DNA of 53,120 bases from an uncultured bacterium (lineage in GTDB: Bacteria; Cyanobacteriota; Vampirovibrionia; Gastranaerophilales; Gastranaerophilaceae). The position numbers and the translations under genes are program-made. Where the stretch lies: contig CACWZA010000013.1 in assembly GCA_902765215.1 (NCBI GenBank), positions 1 to 53,120 of the forward strand, in the 5' to 3' direction. The notes under the pieces are model-generated. The model saw only the letters and a list, made by a program, of their open reading frames with translations, was not told where the DNA came from and searched no databases. Positions 39,301 to 51,300 of this stretch are shown here, in pieces (positions within the stretch are counted from its first letter, which is position 1; every line of letters starts with the position of its first letter).

Positions 39301-42300
39301 GTAACGGTATAATTTATACAAGTTACATAAAAGAAGCAATAATAGGTGATAATTTAGAATTTAGGAACAATACAACCGGCGGTTATTCTATTTATAGCGG
39401 TTATAACTCTTCATATAGAATAGCGGATGATTATTTGTCAGCAGGTAAGTTCACCATAGGTGATAATGCCAAATTTGTAGGTAATAAGGCAACTACTATG
39501 GGTTCAGGCAGCAGCGGTTTAATATATATTGGCGGAAACAAAGGGATGTTTATAGGTGAAAATGCCCTTTTTGAAGACAATGAATCTAACTCTCAATTGA
39601 TATATGCAAGCGGTTATTCTTCTCAGTATGGTCAGTACGATTACTATACTTTGGGTGATTTGACAATCGGTGATAATGCCAAATTTATTAATAACAGTAC
39701 TGTTTGCGAATTGATACTGATTTATTCAAGTAAACTTCATCTTGGTAAAAATACATTAATCGAGGGTAACACTTCTACTGCTACAACTTCTACTCCGTAC
39801 AGTTACGGTTTAATTCGTACATCAAGTTCAAGTTCTGATATGACTATTGAAGAAGGAACCGTTATTCAGAATAACACAGTATCGATAAATAACCCTTCTG
39901 CAGGCAGTCTTGGTGGTATTTTAAGGGTAGAAAACGGCTCCTTCAATATTAATGCAACTGTTAAGAATAATACATATAAAACATCTTCTGTAAGCAGCGG
40001 ATTCGGCGGTGGTGCATTATATATTAACTATGGTGCTCACGGTTCTTTCACAGGTTTGTTTGAAAATAACAAATTTGAAAGAGAAATTGCACAAGGTTCT
40101 ACTGTTAGCGGATATGTTGGTGGTGGTGCTGTTTATATTTCAGGCACTTCAAGACTGGAAACTGATGCAGATTTCATTAAAAACTCAGTGGTTGAAAACA
40201 TCAGCGGTAACTACTCAGGTGGTGGTGCAATGTATGTTACAAACAGTTCAACTGTTACTATAACAGGCGGTACATACAGAGAAAACCTCTTTAAACCAAC
40301 AAGCTCATATTCAGGCGGTGGTGCAATTTATGCTAGCAATAGCGCTGTATTGACTATCTCTGATGCTGTATTTGATTCTAACGAAACCAAGAGTGCTTAT
40401 GGTGGTGCTATTTATTTAGATTTTAGTGCTACAGCAACGATTTCAGATACAGAATTTACATCTAACAAAACAGTCACCGGCGGTTATGGTGGTGCTATCT
40501 ATACGGAAAGATCCTCAAACCTGACAGTATCAGATTCAAGCTTTGAAGATAACAAATCAGGTTCAGGTGGTGCTATTTATATTGGCAGCAGTTCAGGTAC
40601 CACTACTTTAACTGACAATACCTTCACGAATAACACTGCAACAAATAACGGTGGTGCTATCTATAATTCAAAGAGTGGCACAACGGTTACGGGCGGTTCA
40701 TTTGAAGAAAATACGGGTAACTATGGCGGTGCTATTTATACATCTGCTTCTATGACAATTAACAGTGAGTTTACCGATAACTCAGGTAACTATGGTGGTG
40801 CGGTATATGCAACTTCAGGTATAACCGTAGCGGGTGGTTCGTTCTCTGAAAATACCGCTAAATATGGTGGTGCATTAGACTTAAATTATTCATCTGCTTC
40901 AACCATCTCAAATGGTGTTACATTTGAGAATAACAGAGCTTCAGAGCAGGGCGGTGCTATCTATAATAATGGTAACTATGTAAACTTGTACGGTGTAAGC
41001 CTGTCAAATAACACTGCAAAACAGGGTGGTGCTATTTACACATTAACATCTTCAAGTCAAAGCACTATAATAAGTGATAATGGTTCAACTTATACATCAA
41101 ACACTGCAAGAGACAGTGGTGGTGCTATATATAGTGCAAACGGCATCTTATCAATAAATAATAGTGCAACCTTTACATCAAATACCGCAGGTAATTATGG
41201 TGGTGCTATCTATATAAATAACCTTATTTCAACCACATCAATGATGAATCTTAACGGTGACAGCTTCACTTCTAACAGGGCAAAACACGGTGGTGCGTTA
41301 TTCATCAGAGATTATAATATACCTTCAACAGGAACTTATATGATATCTATGGGTTCTACAAACTTTACCGATAACATTGCAACAATCGCAGGTGGTGCAA
41401 TATATCTGGATAAAGGTAAGATGATGTTAGGCGGTAACACCTTCTCAGGTAACACTGCAAATAATGGCGGTGCTATCTACAACAATGATTATATCGAAGT
41501 ATTAGGCGGTGTTACATTCACCGGTAACTCTGCAACAGGTAACGGCGGTGCTGTTTATAACACAGCAAATGGTCAAATTTTATTCAAAGGTAGTGCAACT
41601 TTTGCAACTGAAACAGATACAGTTTATAACCTTGGTGAAATGACTGTTAATATGACTAATCCAAGTGATGCTGTAACCTTAAATGCTGATGTTGCAGGTA
41701 ATGGCGGTACTATAAATATTGATAATGGTGTTGTTCAGGTCAATGCGGAAATTGCAGATAACACGGTTAATCTGAATAACGGCACACTGAAATTCGGCGA
41801 AAACGGTAATATGTCAGATACATCTAGTATTATTGCCGAAGGCGGTGATGTAAGTCTTATCAACAGTACAATGCAGGAAACAAGTCTTGGTAATGTTACC
41901 TTGAATGCTGATATGGAAGTCGGTATTGATATTAACCTCTATGATGAAGTCGGTGATATCTTAAAAGCAGCAGCTGACATTACTGATATTACTGATACTC
42001 ACAAGATTATCATAAAACATATTAATGTAACTAATGAAACAATGGCTAACAAATCAGAAATTTATATTGCTGATGAATATATGAGAAAAGTCATTGTTCT
42101 TTCTGATGATTTAGATATAAATATTACTCCTCCTGCTATTGCATTTGATGATACTACAGGTTGTTTGATTATTGGTGGTGATGATTACAAACTTGTTGAT
42201 GCAATTGCGGATGAAGCTGTCCAAAGACGCTATACAATGTATGCTAACGAAGTAGTAGACGGCGATCTTGGTACAATGCAGGGTGAAGATGCAACTCTCG

Positions 42301-45300
42301 TTGTATTGGGCAGAAATAAATCTATTTTGGCTGATAGTGCAGGAATTAAGGGTGTAACCGTTCAGGAAGGTCAAACCCTTGAAATTAAAAATGTAAACGG
42401 TGCTGATGGCGGTATTAAAGGATTTGGCGACAGTACAGACAGTGAAGGCGGTTTCATTAACAACGAAGGTACAGTAAATATTACTAATTCCAAATTTACT
42501 GAAAACACTGCAAATCAAGGTGGTGCTATCTACAACAAAGGCACTGTAACTTTAGTTGATACAGAATTTACTAACAACACTGCAACCGATAACGGTGGTG
42601 CTATCTATACGGCAGAAGGGGCTACAACAACATTTATTTCAGGTGATACAACAATTTCGGCTAATACCGCAGGCGGTAATTCTAACTTTGCATATAACGA
42701 AGGCAGAATGAATATCAATACTGACGGAACAATTAATCTTCAGGATAGTATTACGGGTAATGACGGTGTTATTTATATAAATAATGCGGAAGTTTCTGAC
42801 AGAAACACAGGTAATGTTAACCTGACATCAACAATTTCAGGCAACAATATTCACCTTGACGGCGGTACTTTAACTGTCGGTTCTGTCGGTGTAATAGATA
42901 ATGCTACTTCTACCCTGACAGCAGGCGGCGGTACTTTGAGCCTTATTGATAACACAATTAATACAAAAGAAATATCTAATATTGTATTAAATAGTGATTT
43001 ATTACTCGGTATAGATATAGATTTACTTGGTGATGTTGATAAACTTACTTCATCAAATATTGTATTTAATGATAACCAGATATTGATATCCGTTATCAGT
43101 GTTGCAGTAAATTCAGATACTGACGACGAAACAATTATTCCGTTTGCAGATGCTACAATCAAAGACCACGTTGATTTATACGATAACTTAACTATTGAAA
43201 TCGGGCCGAGTGCTCATGAACAAAGCTTTGCTATTGAATACAGAAAATCTATCGGTGCAATAGTAATTAACCCTAATGTTAATCTTGTCGGAATTACAAG
43301 ACGCGATAATCCTAAGACAAGAAGTTATATGATAGTTAGTGACGAAATTATTAAAGACGAGTTAACTGATTTAGATCCTTCTGAGGATAAAACATCAATA
43401 GGTGAAATCGCAGGCGGTGAAGGTGCTAAATTAACCATATACGGTAGCGGACACTCTATTGACGGTACAGATGCTAACGCATTAGGTTTCAAAGTTGCTG
43501 CAACACAAACTTTGAACCTGAGGAATATTGGTGCGGCAACCGTAACAACTGACGAAGACGGCAATATCACAGGTGTTACACCGACAGCAGGTGTACACGG
43601 TTTCAATTCAGGACAAACCTTGAGTACGGCTATACTCAACAATGGCGGTACTGTTAATGTGACAAATTCAGTCTTCTATAATAATAGCGGTAACGGTGAA
43701 GGCGGTGCTGCTATCTATTCAATCAGCGGTACAGTATATGCTCAGGGTATCTTCAAGAACAACAACGGCCCATATGGTGGTGCTATATATGCAAAAGATG
43801 TTACAACCCTGACAATTGGTGAAGGCTCCATCTTTGAAGCAAACAACGGTTATGCAGGCGGCGGCGCATTCTATGCGCTTGGTACTGTTGATTATGATAC
43901 AACAACAGGAATTATAAACAGTGTTACTACTGATATTGTTGTTGAAAATAATGTGGCAATGATTAACAATACCGGTACATATTCTGATGGTGTTCATATA
44001 AGAGCAGCAAACGTAAATTCACTTTCAATCGGTGATAATTTCTATATGTATAACAATAATACCCAAAGCTCTCAAATATATATTACGGGTACTACAACGA
44101 CCGATTCTGAAGATAATATTGTAGACAGAACAACAACATTTGAAATCGGCAAAAATGCAAGATTTATAGATAACATCGTTAGTACATCAACAATTGCAGT
44201 AATTGTTGGTGATAATATTAAGTCCATAACTATCGGGGATGATTTGTATATAGATAATGCCCGTAATAGTTACGGCAATACTTATGCTTCATTCTTACGC
44301 GGTAACTATGTAAATACAATTGCTATAGGTGAGAATGCCCAAATACTTAATTCTTACGGGGCTTCGGTTTACGGTAATTATGTAAATACAATCACCGTAG
44401 GTGAAGACTTGTTAATGAAGAATACAAACGGGGTAGGCATATATGCAGTTAATGTTGATACTGTTAATATTGGTGATAATGCAACCTTTACTAATAATAC
44501 CGTTTCAGGTGGTTCAGGTATAGGCGTATTTGCTTCTAACACAAGACAAATTATATTTGGTAATTACGCAACCTTCTCAAATAATACAAACGATGCCGGC
44601 GGTGGTATTGGTGTATATTCATATTCAGGCAGTACAGAAACCGAATTGATTAAATTTGGTAACTATGCAACCTTTGAAAAAGGTCACGCAACAGGTGGCG
44701 GCGGTACTGTTGTATATGCAACTGCTCCTGCTCACAGTAGTGCAGATACAGGCGAAATAACATCAAACCTTAATATAGAATTTGGTAAAAATCTGACAAT
44801 TTCAGGTAACTATTCAGCTTCTTCAGCAGGTGCATTTAATCTTTCTAATATAAACAGTTTAACAATAGATAACGGTCTTAAGTTCACAAACAACTATGCT
44901 CAAAGAGCAGGTTTCATGAATTATAGCGGTTCAACAATAGTAAAAACATCTACCGGTGAAATAAATGCTCTCGGTGATATAAGAATCGGCAATAATGCCC
45001 TGTTCAAAGGAAACTATGGTGGTACAAGTATGGGTACCATTGTATATGCTTCCGGCTTCAACAGTTTCTCTGTGGGTGATAATCTTGTTGTCGAATCTAA
45101 TATTACTGCACCAAGTACAATGCAGCAGATGTTTAGTTTCCAGGGTAGTACATCAGTTCTCACGGAAACAGGAAATTATGCTTCAACAGGTGATATTGTT
45201 ATAGGTAATAATGCAAGATTCTCAGATAACATTGTTCAGGGTATTTTGTATACTTCATATGTAAAATCTGTCACTATAGGTGATGATGTAACATTTGAAA

Positions 45301-48300
45301 ATAACACTATCGATAGCCAAAGTATGTCTGCAATGATGTATTTTGCGGGTGCATCAAGAACCAATAATGATGGCGAAAAGAGTTTCACTACTGATGTAAC
45401 AATCGGAGATAACATATCCTTTGTAAATAATAACATTAGCGGTATGGGCAGACTTGTCTACGGGGCAAATATTAATTCGTTAGAAATAGGTGATAATGCA
45501 CTCTTTGACGGTTATGGCGGCGGCGATACCGTCGGTGGTGCTATTTATATGTCAAACGGCAATACTTTCATATTAGGCGAAGATGCGCAGTTCTTATACA
45601 ATGAATCTATAAGTAATGAATCGAGTGGTGCTGCTGTTTATTTATCAATGTTAAATTCTGCTGTTATAGGTAGCGGGGCAACCTTCAGTTATAACCGTGC
45701 AATAAATAACGGTGGTGCAATGTATGTTAACAGTGTTGCCGATTTCCAGATTACTGATGCAACATTTGAAGAAAACTCAATAAAATTGTATGGTGGTGGT
45801 GCTATTAGCATAAGTGGTAGTACTGCTTCTATTTCCAGTTCAACCTTCAGAGGAAACCGTGTTGAAGATGATATCCTAAGTAGTGGCGGTGGTGCTATAC
45901 TTTTATATAATACAAATCTTACCCTTACAAATGATACATTTAGCGGTAACTCGGCATTCGGTCATGCAGGTGCTTTAAGTGTGAACGGCGGAACAGTAAA
46001 TATTTCAGGTTCAACCTTCAGTAATAACGAAGACCGTATGGATACAGAACTCGAAGTAACAGATACAAGTATGGGATCACAAGGCGGCGGTGCTATCTAT
46101 GTAACACCTGATTATAATTCGGATGCTAAGTTGTTAGTTTCTGATACGGAATTTGAATCAAATACATCAGGCACAAAAGGTGGTGCTATATCAATATATC
46201 CGTATACAAATACATCTGAAAATAATGCAAAAGTTGGTATTGAACATTCATCCTTTGCATTAAATACAGCAGGTACATCAGGTGGTGCAATACATCAGGC
46301 AGGTAACCATGTATTGACATTATCGGATGTAACATTTGAATCTAACCAGGCAGGCACATCAGGCGGTGCAATAATGCTTGATAAGTTAGAATATCAAACA
46401 GGCGGTGGCATCGGATATATGACTGCTAAAGGTTTAACCTTTGAGTCTAACTCTGCAACGCTTAACGGTGGTGCAATACATAACGAATTAAATGTATATA
46501 TTCAGGATTCATCATTCACTTCAAATGCCGCAGGTGGACTTGGTGGTGCTATATATAACGATACAACAGGTTATATAGTATTAATAGCTAATGAATCAAA
46601 TGTTATCTTCAGAGATAATACTGATTCTACAGGGGCAAATGATATCTATAACAAAGGTACATTATTGCTCAATGCTGCAGAAAACAAAAATATAGAATTT
46701 TACGGAAAAGTATCAGGTGATAACGGTTCAATCGTTGTTAACTCTGATGTTACTGTTCCTGTTCAATGGGATGAAGACGGTGATATAACAGAAGAACCGT
46801 CAGACTTTGTTGCTCCTAAATCAGGCGGATATGTATTCTACAACACTGTTTCAGGCAACACATTAAATATTAAAAACGGCGGTGCCGTAATTCTCGGAAA
46901 ATATACTGATATAAATGAAAATACAACTTACGGTTCATTAAATATTTCAGGTTTAACCAACGATGAAAACGGCGGTATATTAAACGCTCAAAATGATAAG
47001 ATGCAGGATCTCACAGTCGGTTCTATGGTATTAAATAGTACCTTAGACTTCCTGATTGATATAGATGTTGTGGAAGGCACTGCGGATAATATTACGGTCG
47101 CAGAAGGCTCATCAGGTACAGTTCGTCTGTCTGATATCAAATTTGTAACTCCGTTAGAGGATCAATCAGGAACAATAAGAATAATTTATAACTCTAACGA
47201 AAATACAATTCTTACTTTGGCTGATTCTGCAACAGGTTCTGTTATTGAGGAAGAAGAGAAACACGCTGATGTGTTTGTTCCTGTTGTACAATGGGATGAC
47301 ACATTTGACGCTGAATACACAATAACAAAAACTACAACATCTGAATTTGCAGTAACAGGTTCAGAAGAAGGATTACAAGACAGTATTACATATTCTACTG
47401 TTGTTGAACGCGGTGAAGAAAGACATAATCAGGTATCTATGGGCGATACACTTGTATTGTTAAATCAATTCGTAACCGATCAGGACAGAAGATTTATATT
47501 TGATACATCAGAAGATACTCACCTTCTCGGTGCTGATTTAGGCACAACAACAGAAGGTAAGATATCTATTGAAGGTGTTCGTGACGGCGACAATATGTCT
47601 ACTGTCAACATGGATGGAAAAGGCGGATTTAGTCTTGAAAATGAATCAACCTTAGTAATTGAAAATACGAAATTCAGAAACGCAGCTGAAGGTACAGTAA
47701 TAACAGTATCAAATGAAAATGCTGTAGTTAATATTGATAACTCAATGATTGACGGTGCAATTACAGGTACTGAAACATTTACCTTAACTACGGAAGGCAC
47801 AACAACCGTAACAGGTAATATTACAAAGGCAAACCTCACAAACGCAGGTGACTTGACTATAAAAGGTCTTACCGGAAGTATTACCAATAACGGTATGATT
47901 GTAAGCAGCGGCGCAATCACAGGTAATATTATTAACAACGGAGATTTTACAAACAGTGCTGCTGTTATCGGTGATATAACAAATAACGGTACAATAACAA
48001 ACAGCGGCGGAATTACTTCCGAATTATATACAGGTGGTGAAGGTTCAACTCTTAACAATAATGCCGCATTATCTGCGACAACAATAACAAACAGCGGTAC
48101 GATATTAAATGAAAGCACAATCACAGGTGCAATTACAAACAATGAATTTGGCAGCATTACATCACTTGCCAATGCAATTACAGGTAATATTCTCAATAAC
48201 GGTGATTTGTACTTAACAGGCGGTACAAACGCAAATGTAATTACAGGGTCAGGTACAACAACCTTCTCTAATACATCTTCTTCATCAGTTAATATTACCA

Positions 48301-51300
48301 ACAATGTTGTGAACGAAGGTGAATTTACAAATACTGCGGTAATTACGGGTAATGTATTAAATAATGTGACATTTACTAACGAAGGAACAATCGACGGTGA
48401 TGTTGAAAGCAGATTTGCCTTCACTAACGAGGGAACAATCACGGGCGAAGTTAAAAATATAGGTGAATTTACTAACAATTCAACTATATCAGGTGATGTT
48501 ACAAACGAAGGCATAATGACATCTGCAATTGAAAATATGACTGCAGGAATATCAAATGCCGGAGATTTGAACTTAACAGGTGCGTTAGCAAAAACAATAA
48601 CAGGTGACGGTACAACCTATATTAATAATACATTGACAATGAACAACGGTGCTCAGATTGACGGCACATTAGACTTAAATGATGGCGCACTAACCGTATC
48701 TGAAGGTTCTATTACGGAACATACTTTAGGCGGTATCGCAGGTACGGGTAATGTAGCTTTAGATATAGATTTCTCAGGTGAAGATGTCGTAACAGACAGA
48801 TTTAATGTATCATCAAGCGGTGATGGTGTTATGACAATTACATCCCTGAATTTAATCGCAGGTGATAAGAGAGATTTCACATATCAAATTATTACAGGCG
48901 CAGGTGAAAACTTCAAAATTGAAATTTCTGATGATGTAACATCACAATACAATTACCATCAGGATGATTCAAATGAATATGACGAAATCGTTCAGGCAGA
49001 AACAACCTGGGATCAGGTATACTATCATCACGATATTACAATTATCCACGATAAAACATTATCAATAGTTGATAACACAACTCTGTCATATCTCACAACA
49101 GATATTGATGTTGATGAAACAACTTCATTAGGTGACATTGTTGCTGTTGTAAGCAGAGCAAATATTGGTGACAGAAGACTTTATACAACTGATGCTTCTG
49201 CACTTCATACAGTAACAGAAGGTATTGGTACTGCTGCAGCAGGCAAACTCACAATTGAAGGTGCAGTCGGGGTTGATGAAAATGACAATCCTACAATATC
49301 AACAATTGACTTTGACGGTAACTCAGGTTTTGGACTTGAAAATGCTACCGAGTTAACCTTCAAGAATGTGAAAGTAACGGGTACTGATACTGTTGTTACC
49401 GTATCAAATACTGATGCATCAGTAACCGTTGATAATTCAGTTATTGATGGTGCAATTACAGGTACTGAAACCTATGATTTAACAACAAGCGGAACATCTG
49501 ATATAACAGGTGCTATAACAAATGCTAATTTGACAAACACAGGTGTATTAACAATAACAAGTCTTACAGGTACTGTAACAAATAGCGGAACACTTACAAA
49601 CAGCGATTTAATCACAGGTAATGTTACAAACAGCGGAACAATATATAACGAAAATGTAATTATGGGTGATATTATCAATAATGCAAGCGGCAGCATAACA
49701 TCATACGCAGAATCAATCATAGGTGATATCGCTAACGAAGGTGACCTCTACTTAACAGGCGGTACAAACTCAAACGCAATTACAGGCGGCGGTACAACAA
49801 CCTTCTCTGAAGATTCTGTTAACATAGCAGTTATTACAAATAATGTTGTAAACGAAGGCACATTGTTCAACTTCGCTTTAATCAGCGGTGATGTATCAAA
49901 TGCCGGTTATATGTCATCTCCAACAGAATATATGGCAGGTGCTGTATCTAACACTGGTGAATTATTCATAACAGGCGTTCTTGATAAGACAATCACCGGA
50001 GATGGCAGAACTTATTTAGATTCAGAATTAACTCTTAATTCCGGTGCTAACATTGAAGGAACCTTCGATCTGGGCAGCGGCGAATTGACTATATCTCAGG
50101 GTTCAATTACTCAACATTCAATCGGTTCAACTTTCGGTGATGCAAATGTTGCAATCGATATTGATTTCTCAGGCACAGATGTCGTGACAGACAGACTGAA
50201 TCTTACAAATGCTCCGGAGGGCGAAAGTAGTATAACAATTACTTCATTAAATATAATTGCAGGTGAAAAGAAAGACTTTGCTTACGAAGTCGTAACAAAT
50301 GCAGGTGATAATTTTGAAGTCAGATTAACTGATGAAATTAAAGAAGAATTTAATTTCTTTGTTGACGATTCATACTCTTATGATGAAGCATACGAAGCAA
50401 ATACCGAATGGACTCGTGTATATAATCATCACGATATCACCGATATTCACCAAAAAGATTTATCAATCGTAAATAAAACAACACTTACTTATGTAACAAC
50501 TGATATATATGAAGATGCAACAACTTCATTAGGTGACACTCTTGTTCTTGTAAATTCTGATACAACAAATCCGACAAGAAGATTCTATACTGCAGACCCT
50601 GCAGCAGAATACATTTTGTCAGAAAATCTCGGCGCTACTTCAGCAGGCAGTTTGACAATTGAAGGTGTTACAACAGAAGTAGGCGGTGTTGTAGTTAAAT
50701 CTAAACTTAATCTCAATAATAAATCAGGTTTTGAATTATCAAATGAAACGGCTCTCACTTTCAAAGATGTGAAAGTAGAAAATGCAGAAAGTGATTTGAT
50801 AACTGTTTCCGAACCTAATGCAACCGTATATGTTAATAACTCTATCCTTGACGGAACAATTACAGGTATAGAAGCATTTAACCTTATAACAAGCGGAACA
50901 TCTGAAATTACCGCTGCAATATCAAATGCAAATCTTTCTAACTCAGGTAATTTAACCTTAATGAGTTTAGACGGTTCATTGACAAACGACGGTGAAGTTA
51001 CAAATACAGGACTGATTTCAGGTGAAATTGTTAACAATACCGGTGCTGTTATAAATTCAGGTGCACACAACCTTTATGATGTAACAGGTGTTGTGAACAA
51101 AGGTATTATCAATCTTTCAAGCGGTAATCTGGAAAGCAACATTACCGATGTCGGTACAGTTAATATTGTCGGTGCTGTTACTAATACAAATTCAAAAACA
51201 ATTACTCAAAACTCAGTTACTGTTAGTGATTCAGCTTCATTGACAACAAATGCAAATGATATTACATCTGCTTCAGGTATAACAAATGACGGTAATTTAT

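Larger units (their letters stand above)
22140..46600 (+). repeat. Class A repeats: GGAIYN / FxxN (PMP-like)
   Basis: Units of about 20-45 residues typically read G-G-A-I-Y-N, a few residues, S/T-x-F-x-x-N and N-T-A or N-Y. This is the pairing seen in chlamydial polymorphic outer membrane protein repeats. Runs occur in nearly every module (for example 22140-22790, 25420-26080, 27180-27870, 40000-41600, 45690-46600). At DNA level the GGTGGTGCTAT octamer-plus is reused very often, with GGCGGTGC as a frequent variant. Confidence 0.9.

Noticed and set aside
33500-46600. Possible CRISPR array in the repeated DNA
   Set aside because: Repeats are coding, of variable length and imperfect, without constant repeat/spacer sizes, and there are no cas genes nearby.
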